DNA of 64,000 nt from Paenibacillus_AA sp045062745 (GCF_045062745.1 NZ_JBJGED010000022.1:1-64000), one strand, 5' to 3'; shown: positions 34,095 to 43,787, counted from the first letter of the stretch. Notes: a model not told the origin generated them from the letters alone. Program-made: numbers and translations.

Positions 34095-34124
34095 AAACCA
34101 TGGCTTAGCGGCCATGGTTTTTCG
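34095..34124 (+). terminator. Terminator after the 577-aa secreted protein gene
   Basis: AAACCATGGC, a 6-nt loop, GCCATGGTTT, then TTCG. Confidence 0.85.
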
Positions 34125-34250
34125 TTGTTCTACCGGAGAGATTTGTTAAAATCGTATAAGGATTGCATAAAATCCAACCATTTTTGCGTAAGGGGACGTG
34201 CTACGATGAGATGCGAAGTCAGATCCCGCTATGGAAGGAGGCACTTTATT

Positions 34251-34280
34251 ATGAAAGCGTTGTCACGGATAAATAAATAA
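34251..34280 (+). CDS. Possible 9-aa leader peptide with strong ribosome site
   Basis: AAGGAGG 9 nt ahead of ATG, encoding MKALSRINK then TAA, 63 nt before the start of the 1875-aa protein. It may be a regulatory leader peptide, or a chance frame after a remnant signal-peptide start (the next gene also begins with a Lys-Ala-Leu-rich signal). Confidence 0.3.
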   Translation: MKALSRINK

Positions 34281-34343
34281 GTGGATTTTGCAGGTGGATG
34301 AAGTCGGGTTAGCAAGAAAATCGAACGAAAGGAACGAACGCTC

Positions 34344-37300
34344 ATGCGGAAAAAAATCAAAGCGCTCTTACTCTTGTGCCTCATCCTGGCGATGGCGGCG
34401 CCATTGGGTACGTACATCGGATTAGATCCCGCTCATGCAGAAACGTTGCCGTACAAGACCATCATCATCGATGACGGCAGCCTCACCGTCGACGGGACTG
34501 TCACTCCCGATCCGACGAATGCGAGCAACGGGTATTCGGCCCCTAATTGGAATGTCACCACGAATGTCAAAGGATATAACAATTCCAGCTCGGCATGGAC
34601 GGATACGGTGGGGAGAACCATTACGTGGAACCCGAAATTGGCGGCAGGAACAGCGCGAATATCGTTTTACAAGCTGAATTGGGCGGATAAAGCGGACAGC
34701 AATGTGAAAATCGAAATTGTGCATAACGGAACGACAGACGTTTTGTTCTTGGATCTGCGACCGTCGTCCGGGCCTGCTGCGGGTTGGGTAGATTTGGGAG
34801 AGTACACTTTTTCCGGCGCTGGCGACGAATATGTCAGGCTGACCCGCATGACCAGCTCGACCAGCACGATCCTTACCCGGGCCGATGCCGTTAAATTCGA
34901 GGGGAATATCGCGCAAAAACCGCCTTTTAAATCGATCGTTGTCGATGACGGCAGTATCACGATTGACGGCGTCGTCACCAATGACCCGAGCAATGCGAGC
35001 ACCGGCTTTTCCGCCTCAAGCGGCTGGAAAATGTCCGCCGGCGTGAAGGGGGATAACAATAGCAGCACCCGATATACCGATACCGTGAATGAAACGATCA
35101 CCTGGAACCCGCGGCTTGCGGCCGGCAGGGCGCGAATTTTTTTTAACAAGCTTAACTGGGCGACGAATGCGGACAGCAATGTGAAAATCGAAATCGTGCA
35201 CAACGGGACGACCGATGTCCAGTTTTTGGACTTGAGACCTTCATCGGGACCGGCGTCCGGGTGGGTAGATTTGGGGGAGTACGATTTTACCGGTGTTGGT
35301 GCCGAGTTTGTCAGATTGACGCGCGTTCAACCGTCCACCGGCAATATATTGACAAGGGCGGACGCCGTCAAATTCGAAGGCAATATCAAGCAAAAAGAAC
35401 CACCGCTTCCACCGTTGCGCAGCCGCAACTTGCCGAACTTGAGTTACACGGAGAAAGGCAGCATTCAGAACGAAACCTACAAGGCGACGTTCTATGAAGC
35501 GGCGTGGGATGGCGGCAAGTCGATCGTCCGCGACCTGTTCTACAAAGATAGCGTTACCGGGAGTTGGGTGCCGGTCAACACGCCGGCGGAAAGACTCGAG
35601 GAGCAATGGGTGTTGCTCGACGGCGACGCAGGGCAGCGCACCAACTATTACGCGACGATGAACACGAGCTGGATTACGTTCGACCGGATCGAGTTCCTTG
35701 ACGGGCAAACCGCCGTATTGACCGATTCAGCGCATGCAAGCGAATACGATCTGCAAGTGAACTGGTCGCTGGCGAAGATGACGCCGGAAGTATCCTTTAG
35801 CTTCACCCCTCGACGGACCGGCAATTATGTGGTCGGCTATCAGTCTTTTACGACCGAGTCCGTCGCCGGCGTCAACGAGGTGTTGAGCGGCTTCCGCTCG
35901 CATGCGAAAATGGTCGGCACGGTGGAATCGACCGGCTTGTGGGAACTGACCGCGCCGATGAGTCTGGTGGAGAAAGCGGGCGATGGCGGAGCCGCCTTAA
36001 CGTATGGGGTATTCGCGCCGTCCCAGGAGCTGCCGCTTGTATTTGAACCGGCGGGGGGCCCCGCGAATCAGCGGCTCGGGATGAGCCTTGTCAACAACGA
36101 GGGCAGCGTGCAGCCGATTGTGTATGCGCCGCAGCTCGGGACGCATTCGCTGATGACCGCTGAAAGCACGTACCGGTTTCGTATCGGGCTTGTGGCGCAG
36201 CAAAGCAGTCTGTACAGCGCTTACCGGGACATTCTCCGCAGCGAATACGGCTATTCCGACTATCGGGAAAATGCAGCCGGCCAGTCGCTGACGGACGCGA
36301 TGTTCAACATGATCGATCTGCTCAAAATGGAGCCGCAAGCGGACGACTCGGTCGATTTTGTGCCGTCGCCGAGCGGCTGGTGGAGCCGCGCCAAAGGCTT
36401 CATGGATATCGAAAATGAGGATACGGTTCGTACGACCTCGAACGCCGTGCTGCTAGGGGCCTACTATTTGACCGGCGACGATCGACTGTACGATACGAGG
36501 GCGCTGCCGTCCGTCGAGTACGGCGTTTCGCGCAACGGCATCGGCTGGTCGCCGAAGATGAAGCCGGTGTACAGCGTTCCTTCGTTGTGGAAAATGACGT
36601 CCTTGCCGTTCGATGTGACAACCGCAGCGGCCGTCTATCAAATGACGGGCGGGACGGCGGGCATTTATGCGCTCGGGCAGGAGGAATACCGGTTCCGGAA
36701 CCCGAACCAGAGCGACAGAGGGCCTGTCATCCAGCCATTGATGATGTACCGCATGACCGGCAATGCGCAATATTTGCAGGAAGCAAAAGCGGCGGCGGAC
36801 CTTTATATCGCCCAGAAAATCGATACGCCGGAAACGGTGAACGTCGCCCAGACCGAATTTGCCTATAATTTCGGCAAGTTGTGGATGGAAATTCTGGAGC
36901 TGTACGAGGAGACTAACGATTCCAAATACTTGAACGCCGCGTACAAGGAAGCGAAACGGTACGCCACCATATTCGTGGCCCGTCCGGTGCCGGAGGGCAC
37001 CGCAACGATCACGCCGCCGGCAGCGCCGCTGACCGAATCGTTCCATTGGCCGGCAAGCGCCAAATACGATTACCCGCGTGACGTGCTGCCTGAACACGAA
37101 CCCGGAGGAGCGCAGACGGACAGCTGGCTCGTCTCACCGAACGGTCTGACCTATGAGGCGGGAAGCACATCCGCGTATTATCGGATGAATGCGCAGGAAG
37201 CGCCGTTTTTGCTGCGGCTCGCGTTATACACAGGCGACAAAATGCTGCAGGATATCGCGCATAATGCGGTCATCGGGCGGTATGCCAGCTATCCGGGCTA

Positions 37301-39971
37301 CTATTACAAGGGATTCACAGTCAGTCAGCTCTCGGCGGATTATCCGCTGCTAGGTCCGAGCGAGGCGACTTCCATCTATTTTCACCATATGCCGGCGCAA
37401 CTCGGCCAAACGATGGATTACCTGATTACCGAGCAGGCGGTGAAATCGAACGGGAATATTTCGTTCCCTGCCGTATTCGAAACCGATTTTTTATGGTTCA
37501 AATATCATCTGTACGGGAATAAGCCGGGGACGTTCTACGGCAACTCCGATGTCTGGCTGTGGATGCCCAAAGGGATTATCGCCACGAACAACCCGCAGTT
37601 GAACTGGATTACGGCGGAGAGCGGCGACAAGTTCTACATCGGGCTCAGCAATGAATCCGCCGATGCGCAGCAGGCGAACATCGCCTTGAATCCGCAGCTG
37701 ATCGGGTTCGATCCGACGAAGGACTACACCGTCACGATCATCCGCGACAACGGTGCGCCCGAGCAAGCGGTGTTGAGGAACGGAAGCATAAGCGTCACCG
37801 TATCCGGTAAAGGCATTACGGCTGTCATCGTGCAAGGGATGAACATTCATGTGCCGCTTCATAAGACGAGAGCCGCTGCCGATACGTCCGAGGCGAGCTA
37901 TTTCTTCGACACGCACAGCCCGATCGACGCCGTCAAAAGCATGCTGATCGTCAAGCCGGACGAAACGTCCTATAACGCCTTTGTGCAAGCAAAGACGACG
38001 AAGGCGGCGACGCTCCGTTACTCGCTCGACGGCGGGCACACGTACACGGCCGTTCCGGACGCGATCTATCCGATGGAGTGGTCGATTCAGGTGAACGATT
38101 TGTCGCGGACGTTCACTTACTACGTGGAGTCGGAAGGGAAGCGGACGCGTGCGCGTACGCTGTATTTGCCCGACCGCGTTGCGGTTCCTCCGGTTCAACC
38201 GGAATGGCAGCCAGGACCGTCCATCGTCGTAGACAATGGCGAGGCGGAAACGGATGGCGTCTGGATCCGCGATACGTCGGCGAATCAGTACTACTATGAT
38301 AATTACGTCTATGCGGCCGCGACGACCGGCGCAGCGACAAGCAGCATTCGCTGGCGGCCGAATTTGACAGAGAGCGTCACCTACAGCGTGTATTACCGGA
38401 TTCCGCAAAACGTCGTCGCGAGTGAAAACTGGGCGACAAACGCCGCCTTTACCGTTTATTACAGCGGGGGAACGAACACGGTTACGGTCGATGAGAAAGC
38501 GGCGGATGGAACGTGGGTGTTTCTTGGGGCATATCCATTCGCGGCGGGCAGCGGGTACGTCGAGTTAACGAACAAGGCGAACAATTCGCGGGTCGTTGCC
38601 GATGCCGTCATGTGGCTTAGCGAAAATGCCCGGCCGCAATTAGAGTCGGTTGTTCTCGCCTCGGACCGAACGGAGCTGCAGATGACGCAAACCGCCCGGC
38701 TAAGCGTGACCGGCTATATGAATACAGGGTTGATCGCCGATTTGCGCAACGCGGAGGTGCAATACCGCGTCGACAGACCGGATCTCGCCACCGTTGACGG
38801 AAGCGGATTATTGACTCTCAATCGCATCGACGGGATAACGGATCATATCGAGCTGCGGGCGACGGTCATCATTGACGGAATCTCCGTGGAGACGGCGCCT
38901 CTTTCCATTGCGATCAAAGATTTGACCGTTATTGTCGACAGCACGAATACGGAAGGACTCTATATCGCGGAAGGCTCCTGGAGCCAGAGCAATCTGTCCG
39001 GCTACAAAATCGGGGTCAAATCCCGCTACACCACGGTAGAAGGATCGTCCGCGACATGGTTGGCCAAGTTTCCGGAAGGAAAGTATACCGTTTCCCTGTA
39101 CAATATCGTGCACACGTCAGGTCAAGACAAACAGATCAAAGTGGAAGTGAAGCACAAATCGGTTACCGAAACGACGTATATCGATCAGTCGACCAACCCG
39201 GGTTGGATCGATCTCGGGACGTTCGATTTTACCGGCGACGGCAGCGAATTTGTTCGCTTGACCCGAGTGACGCCGACGACGGTCAGTCCGCCGACCCCAT
39301 CTGCCGACATGATCTATACGCGGGCGGATGCCGTCAAGTTCGAACGGCATTCCACCAGTCCGGGCGTGCTTCTGACGGCGGATACGAGCGCTAATGTGGT
39401 GGGCATGCCGATAGAGGTGACGTTCGCCGACGACGCGGCATGGCGAGGCGCGATACGCACCATACAAGTGGACGGCCAAACGGTGAGCGAAGCTGTATAC
39501 AGCGTAAGCGAGGGCAAGCTGACCCTATCGGCGTCGCTATTCCCGCAAGTGAAGAGCTATACGGTCACCGTTATCGCTGACGGTTATTTCGCGTCCACAG
39601 TCACCCAGCCGATCGGCGCACCGCCGTCGCAACCGCCACAATCGCTCGTCCCACCTGCGCTCGTGGAGGATCGCAGCAACAATGTCGTGGGCAAACCGGT
39701 CAAAATGAAGTTCGCCGACGACCCGGCATGGCGCGGCGCGATACGCAGCGTTAAGGTCGACGGCCAAACCGTGAGCGAAGCGGTGTACAGCATGGTACCG
39801 GGGAAGCTGACATTGGCGGCAGCATTATTTCCGGCGGCGAAGAGCTACGTGATCACGATAAGCGCGGACCACTATGCGGATACCGCCGTCACGCAAACGA
39901 TCCGTCCGGCGCATGCCAAGGACGATGAGAAGGTCGAGGACGAAGAGGAACGAGAAGACGAAGCAGACTAA
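34344..39971 (+). CDS. Giant multimodular secreted protein, candidate polysaccharide-active enzyme
   Basis: 1875 aa. Signal peptide about 1-33. Golvesin C-terminal-like modules at about 35-190 and 193-350; the two share near-identical nucleotide blocks 477 bp apart. About 356-620 is a beta-rich region. About 621-1075 is helical with toroid-like hairpins (TSNAVLLGAYYLTGDDRLYD, GKLWMEILELYEETNDSKYL). About 1075-1170 is a beta cap. Further golvesin-like modules lie at about 1289-1430 and 1528-1669, flanking an Ig-like region (1432-1526). Two DUF1533/Hb-interacting-type repeats of 96 aa lie at about 1673 and 1770, then an acidic tail (EDEEEREDEAD). The catalytic family is not recognised. It is probably extracellular or surface-bound, acting on the same glycan as the lyases. 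Confidence 0.7.
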   Translation: MRKKIKALLLLCLILAMAAPLGTYIGLDPAHAETLPYKTIIIDDGSLTVDGTVTPDPTNASNGYSAPNWNVTTNVKGYNNSSSAWTDTVGRTITWNPKLAAGTARISFYKLNWADKADSNVKIEIVHNGTTDVLFLDLRPSSGPAAGWVDLGEYTFSGAGDEYVRLTRMTSSTSTILTRADAVKFEGNIAQKPPFKSIVVDDGSITIDGVVTNDPSNASTGFSASSGWKMSAGVKGDNNSSTRYTDTVNETITWNPRLAAGRARIFFNKLNWATNADSNVKIEIVHNGTTDVQFLDLRPSSGPASGWVDLGEYDFTGVGAEFVRLTRVQPSTGNILTRADAVKFEGNIKQKEPPLPPLRSRNLPNLSYTEKGSIQNETYKATFYEAAWDGGKSIVRDLFYKDSVTGSWVPVNTPAERLEEQWVLLDGDAGQRTNYYATMNTSWITFDRIEFLDGQTAVLTDSAHASEYDLQVNWSLAKMTPEVSFSFTPRRTGNYVVGYQSFTTESVAGVNEVLSGFRSHAKMVGTVESTGLWELTAPMSLVEKAGDGGAALTYGVFAPSQELPLVFEPAGGPANQRLGMSLVNNEGSVQPIVYAPQLGTHSLMTAESTYRFRIGLVAQQSSLYSAYRDILRSEYGYSDYRENAAGQSLTDAMFNMIDLLKMEPQADDSVDFVPSPSGWWSRAKGFMDIENEDTVRTTSNAVLLGAYYLTGDDRLYDTRALPSVEYGVSRNGIGWSPKMKPVYSVPSLWKMTSLPFDVTTAAAVYQMTGGTAGIYALGQEEYRFRNPNQSDRGPVIQPLMMYRMTGNAQYLQEAKAAADLYIAQKIDTPETVNVAQTEFAYNFGKLWMEILELYEETNDSKYLNAAYKEAKRYATIFVARPVPEGTATITPPAAPLTESFHWPASAKYDYPRDVLPEHEPGGAQTDSWLVSPNGLTYEAGSTSAYYRMNAQEAPFLLRLALYTGDKMLQDIAHNAVIGRYASYPGYYYKGFTVSQLSADYPLLGPSEATSIYFHHMPAQLGQTMDYLITEQAVKSNGNISFPAVFETDFLWFKYHLYGNKPGTFYGNSDVWLWMPKGIIATNNPQLNWITAESGDKFYIGLSNESADAQQANIALNPQLIGFDPTKDYTVTIIRDNGAPEQAVLRNGSISVTVSGKGITAVIVQGMNIHVPLHKTRAAADTSEASYFFDTHSPIDAVKSMLIVKPDETSYNAFVQAKTTKAATLRYSLDGGHTYTAVPDAIYPMEWSIQVNDLSRTFTYYVESEGKRTRARTLYLPDRVAVPPVQPEWQPGPSIVVDNGEAETDGVWIRDTSANQYYYDNYVYAAATTGAATSSIRWRPNLTESVTYSVYYRIPQNVVASENWATNAAFTVYYSGGTNTVTVDEKAADGTWVFLGAYPFAAGSGYVELTNKANNSRVVADAVMWLSENARPQLESVVLASDRTELQMTQTARLSVTGYMNTGLIADLRNAEVQYRVDRPDLATVDGSGLLTLNRIDGITDHIELRATVIIDGISVETAPLSIAIKDLTVIVDSTNTEGLYIAEGSWSQSNLSGYKIGVKSRYTTVEGSSATWLAKFPEGKYTVSLYNIVHTSGQDKQIKVEVKHKSVTETTYIDQSTNPGWIDLGTFDFTGDGSEFVRLTRVTPTTVSPPTPSADMIYTRADAVKFERHSTSPGVLLTADTSANVVGMPIEVTFADDAAWRGAIRTIQVDGQTVSEAVYSVSEGKLTLSASLFPQVKSYTVTVIADGYFASTVTQPIGAPPSQPPQSLVPPALVEDRSNNVVGKPVKMKFADDPAWRGAIRSVKVDGQTVSEAVYSMVPGKLTLAAALFPAAKSYVITISADHYADTAVTQTIRPAHAKDDEKVEDEEEREDEAD

Positions 39972-40052
39972 GCAGACGCATGCCAAATCGCCGAAGTGCA
40001 ACTGCTCAGTCTTGGTATTCTGAGCTAACGGAAACTATAGTTCAATATTAGT

Positions 40053-40083
40053 AGGCCGCCGACATCAATCGGCGGCCTTTTGT
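40053..40083. terminator. Terminator between the 1875-aa gene and the SF2 helicase gene
   Basis: AGGCCGCCGA, a 6-nt loop, TCGGCGGCCT, then TTTTG. It is 80 nt after the plus-strand stop and directly beyond the helicase stop on the other strand. Confidence 0.88.
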
Positions 40084-40088
40084 ACTTG

Positions 40089-41591
40089 TCAGGGCTGATA
40101 TTCATAAACCGCTCGTATATCATCCAATGTGACACCTTTAGATAGCAGCAACGCCAAGGCTTCCTTTACCTCATCGTCCTCTAATATTAATGGGATTTCT
40201 ATAACGGATACCTCTTCCTGTGAGTGAATTTCCACCTGATTTTCGCTTCTGCTTCTTGACGATGTATTAGGATCGATTGTAATTTCGTCTCCGGTTGTGA
40301 AGTCGAACCCTTCCAATAGCATTTGATCGAAGAAGTCTCTGTCAGCTTGACTAAAATCTTGAAAATCCGCCCAAAGGCGAGCAATATTGGAACCGGCGTG
40401 GAATACGACGGTACCTTGATTATTCAAGCTATCCGGATCATTTTGGTCTACTGCCCGCATAATTCTTCCTACGTACTGAACAAACGGCGAAAGCTCTTTA
40501 AATATGCTGAAGACAGCTGCAACGCTAAGTAACGGGTGATCGAAGCCCTCGCCTAATTTTTTTACTTGGACAATTACATCCAATTGATGATTCTTTAATC
40601 GGTCGAGAACCCGATCGTTTTCATTTTCGTCTTGCAAACTGTGAACATAACCAGCCCGTAATCCTCTCGCACGATATGCCTCCATAACCTGTATACAGTG
40701 TTCATGGTTTAGCGCGGAAGCAATAATTTTATGATATGAGTTGCCCGACTGCTGCCGTATACGATTTAGGGCACGAATCGAAGCGTCTACAATCGTGTAA
40801 AGCGTTTCTTCTGAGGTTACGATACTTCGTCTAAAATCGGCATCTGTTTCGCCGAGCAATTTAACTTCATCTAAATCAACTTCGATCTGACGTCCACCTT
40901 CTCGCCGGACGTATTTCAGTGTTCTTGGATTTAGGACTACTGCTTTTAAGCGCTTGACGTAGCCTTCTTCAATGGCTCTAACTATAGGGAACGTATAAAT
41001 GATTTGTCCAGTCATAATTTGTTCATCCGCACGTCGTGGAGTCGCGCTGTAATTGACTATCTTTGCTTGAGGGAAAGATTGTTTAAGCATGGTCCAGCTA
41101 TCCGCTACATTGTGATGTGCTTCATCGACTAAAATAAGGTCAAAATAATCCTCTGGCAGCGTTTGTAACCAACGATTATTAGCGCCTTGAAGTTGTTGTA
41201 TATTAGTTACTACCACTTCAGCATCGTCAAGATCAGAACGGTTGGTAGTATTGCCGCGTATTTCAGCAGTTTCTGGATACGGAAGTCCGGATAATACGTT
41301 ATATTTGGAATAAAACATGTCGTCTTGCGTTGGATCAAAATTTTTATACAATTGCGAAGCTATATTCACGCCTGGCGCGATGACTAAGACTCTTTGTGCT
41401 TTAACTGCAAATGGGGTCAAGGTAATTAAACCTGACTTTCCACAGCCAACGGGGAGAATAATTGCAGTTTCTCTTTCACTGTTAGGATCGGCATAGTGCT
41501 CTTTTATGCTTTGGAAGGCTTCTATCTGAGGAATCCTAAGTCGGTCATTTTCGGAAATATTTGGTTCTCTGGTCTCGAATACGCTAGGCAC
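40089..41591 (-). CDS. Lone SF2 DEAD/DEAH-box helicase (type III Res / SSL2-like)
   Basis: 500 aa. Walker A LPVGCGKSGL (near residue 47), DEAHHN (motif II, near 155), SATPRR (motif III), and motifs V-VI in KKLGEGFDHPLLSV and FVQYVGRIMRA (near 345-385). The fold is that of the restriction-enzyme R-subunit/SSL2 helicase group. No methylase, nuclease or specificity subunit is adjacent, and it ends soon after motif VI plus about 110 residues, shorter than the related defence helicases I know. GTG start at 41591 with AAGGAG upstream. Its base composition is visibly less GC-rich than the neighbours, which suggests transfer. Possible defence or repair role; unproven. Confidence 0.8.
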   Translation of the reverse strand: MPSVFETREPNISENDRLRIPQIEAFQSIKEHYADPNSERETAIILPVGCGKSGLITLTPFAVKAQRVLVIAPGVNIASQLYKNFDPTQDDMFYSKYNVLSGLPYPETAEIRGNTTNRSDLDDAEVVVTNIQQLQGANNRWLQTLPEDYFDLILVDEAHHNVADSWTMLKQSFPQAKIVNYSATPRRADEQIMTGQIIYTFPIVRAIEEGYVKRLKAVVLNPRTLKYVRREGGRQIEVDLDEVKLLGETDADFRRSIVTSEETLYTIVDASIRALNRIRQQSGNSYHKIIASALNHEHCIQVMEAYRARGLRAGYVHSLQDENENDRVLDRLKNHQLDVIVQVKKLGEGFDHPLLSVAAVFSIFKELSPFVQYVGRIMRAVDQNDPDSLNNQGTVVFHAGSNIARLWADFQDFSQADRDFFDQMLLEGFDFTTGDEITIDPNTSSRSRSENQVEIHSQEEVSVIEIPLILEDDEVKEALALLLSKGVTLDDIRAVYEYQP

Positions 41592-41740
41592 TAGGTATCA
41601 CTCCTTAGCAAATATATATTTAAATTTTTTCCTGGAAGACTATAAATATACAAGAAGGACCAAAAGGGCAGGCATTTCAACAGCGGTCGGAACCCTCTGC
41701 CTGCCCGCCCCACGCGCCTAACTGAACGCTACGACCAAGG

Positions 41741-41765
41741 ACCTGAGGCAGAGCCTCAGGTTTTT
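41741..41765 (+). terminator. Orphan plus-strand terminator
   Basis: ACCTGAGGC, a 3-nt loop, GCCTCAGGT, then TTTT. No plus-strand gene lies directly upstream: the helicase there is on the minus strand, and 41592-41740 shows no ORF. It may mark a lost gene. The rest of 41592-41955 holds another long-looped inverted repeat (GGGCAGGCA with TGCCTGCCC, 41666-41706) and nothing else recognised. Confidence 0.7.
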
Positions 41766-41955
41766 CGTATGCCCAGCATAGGCATCATCTCCAGGGTGAA
41801 AGCTGCCCTATTGAACGCGCACTGATTGACGCCGACGACGGTTATTCCACCTACCCCGCTCGCTGCTGAAGATCTTATCAGAAATTCATAAAATCATAGA
41901 AAAATGCCTGTTCGCGCGATGCTACGATATAGAAAAATAACAAACAGGTGATGAC

Positions 41956-42903
41956 ATGCGAACCAAATCGGCGGCGCGAGCCGTCCCCCTGCCCAGTCAC
42001 CGGAATTCGGTCTTGAGCGCAATACGCAAGTATAAAGTGATGTACGCGCTTTTGTTCCCGGCCCTGCTCTATTTCGCCGTGTTCAAGTATATTCCGATGG
42101 CGGGAATCGTGATCGCTTTCAAAAACTACAACATGGCGCTCGGGCTGTGGGACAGTCCTTGGGTAGGGCTGAGAAACTTCAAGGAGTTCATCCAAGGCGT
42201 CTATTTTTGGGACATCATGGCGAATACGATCATCATCTCGCTGTATAAGCTGCTGTTCGGCTTCTCCGCTCCCATTCTCCTGGCTTTGCTGCTGAATGAG
42301 GTTTCCGTCTCATGGTTTAAGAAAGCCGTACAGACGGTCACCTATTTGCCTCATTTTTTGTCGTGGGTTATCGTGTACGGACTGCTGGTCGCTCTTCTTG
42401 CGCCTGGCGACGGTCTGGTCAATCACCTGTTGAAGGATAACGGGCTTCAGGCCGTCTCCTTTCTGACGGAGCCCGCATGGAGCAGACCGCTCGTCATCTT
42501 GTCCGAAATCTGGAAGGATATCGGCTGGGGGGCGATTCTGTACCTTGCGGCGCTCGCGGGGGTCGACCCCAGCTTATATGAAGCGGCTAGAATGGACGGC
42601 GCCTCCAAATGGCGGCAGCTGTGGCACGTGACACTTCCAGGTATTCGGGGTGTCATCATCCTGATGCTGATTCTGAAGCTCAGCCATATTCTCGATGCCG
42701 GCTTCGACCAAATCTTCATGTTCGCCAACGCCTTCAACAAAGAAAAGATCGATATCATCGACACTTGGGTCTACCGCGAAGGCCTGGAACGGCTCAGGGT
42801 CGGGCTCGCTACCGCTGTCGGGCTGTTTAAGGCCGTGATCGGATTCGTTTTGGTGCTCGCGGCCAACAAGCTTGCCAAAAAATTCGACGGCCAAATCTGG
42901 TGA
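41956..42903 (+). CDS. lplB: Carbohydrate ABC transporter permease, LplB family
   Basis: 315 aa with six transmembrane segments after a short cytoplasmic N-terminus. The ABC importer EAA loop is EAARMDGASKWRQLWHVTLP (near residue 212), and the start of the membrane part, MYALLFPALLYFAVFKYIPM, is typical LplB/UgpA. It pairs with the next permease to import oligosaccharides. AGGTGATG precedes the ATG. First gene of permease-permease-binding protein-sensor-regulator-oxidoreductase. No ATPase gene is present; a shared MsmX-like ATPase is presumed. Confidence 0.95.
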   Translation: MRTKSAARAVPLPSHRNSVLSAIRKYKVMYALLFPALLYFAVFKYIPMAGIVIAFKNYNMALGLWDSPWVGLRNFKEFIQGVYFWDIMANTIIISLYKLLFGFSAPILLALLLNEVSVSWFKKAVQTVTYLPHFLSWVIVYGLLVALLAPGDGLVNHLLKDNGLQAVSFLTEPAWSRPLVILSEIWKDIGWGAILYLAALAGVDPSLYEAARMDGASKWRQLWHVTLPGIRGVIILMLILKLSHILDAGFDQIFMFANAFNKEKIDIIDTWVYREGLERLRVGLATAVGLFKAVIGFVLVLAANKLAKKFDGQIW

Positions 42904-42917
42904 GGTGACAGACACAC

Positions 42918-43787
42918 ATGATAAACCTGACATTTTGGGAAAAAGTAGGGCAGGCCGCCATATACGCATTCCTGATCCTGCTGTCCGCGCTATGTCTCTT
43001 CCCCTTTCTTTATGTCGTCGCTGTCTCGGTAACGCCGGAATCGGAGGTGCTTCGCAGAGGCGTCGTCATCATTCCGGAATCCGTAACGCTCGCCGCCTAC
43101 AAAGAGGTGTTTACGGCGCACGGCATCGGACAGGCGTACAAAATTACGTTGTTCCGGACGATCGTCGGCACCGCGCTCAACATGTTGTTCACGGTCATTG
43201 CCGCCTATCCGTTATCGAAAAAATATTTGCCCGGGCGAAGCCCGTTCCTGCTGTTCATTATTTTTACGATGATGTTCGGAGGCGGCCTCATTCCCACTTA
43301 TTTGCTGATCCGTTCGCTAGGGCTGCTCAACAGTCCGTGGGTGCTCATTATTCCGCATCTGATCAGCGCGTTCAACCTAGTCATCGTCAAAGGCTTCTTC
43401 GAGCAGTTGCCGTCCGAAATCGAAGAGTCGGCAAGGGTGGACGGAGCAAGCGAAATCCAGACGCTATGGAGAATCGTGCTGCCTCTCTCCTTGCCCGTAC
43501 TTGCAACAGTTTCCTTGTTTTACGCGGTTGCGCACTGGAACAGCTATTTCGATGCGATCGTGTACATCAACGATACGAGGCTCATGCCGCTGCAGGTGGT
43601 GCTGCGTAACATTTTGCTGAATGTCCAAGCGCAGAGCGCCGAGTCGCTCGCGAATACGGAGTACGTAAGCAGCTTCGCCGTGCAGATGGCCGCCATCGTC
43701 GCAACGACGCTGCCCATTTTGTTCGTTTATCCGTTTTTGCAGAAGCATTTTACGAAAGGCGTGCTCCTGGGATCCGTGAAAGGTTGA
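42918..43787 (+). CDS. lplC: Carbohydrate ABC transporter permease, LplC/YtcP family
   Basis: 289 aa with six transmembrane segments. N-terminal LCLFPFLYVVAVSVTPESEV and the EAA-type loop EIEESARVDGASEIQTLWRI followed by VLPLSLPVLATVSLFYAV (near residue 170), and the family C-terminus FPYL-type end reading FLQKHFTKGVLLGSVKG, are LplC/YtcP hallmarks. It starts 14 nt after the LplB gene, so the two are coupled, and forms the heterodimeric membrane channel with it. Confidence 0.95.
   Translation: MINLTFWEKVGQAAIYAFLILLSALCLFPFLYVVAVSVTPESEVLRRGVVIIPESVTLAAYKEVFTAHGIGQAYKITLFRTIVGTALNMLFTVIAAYPLSKKYLPGRSPFLLFIIFTMMFGGGLIPTYLLIRSLGLLNSPWVLIIPHLISAFNLVIVKGFFEQLPSEIEESARVDGASEIQTLWRIVLPLSLPVLATVSLFYAVAHWNSYFDAIVYINDTRLMPLQVVLRNILLNVQAQSAESLANTEYVSSFAVQMAAIVATTLPILFVYPFLQKHFTKGVLLGSVKG

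Noticed and set aside
40089..41591. Complete restriction-modification or DISARM-like system around the SF2 helicase
   Set aside because: No methyltransferase, nuclease, phospholipase-D-type or specificity gene is found on either side; only the helicase is present.
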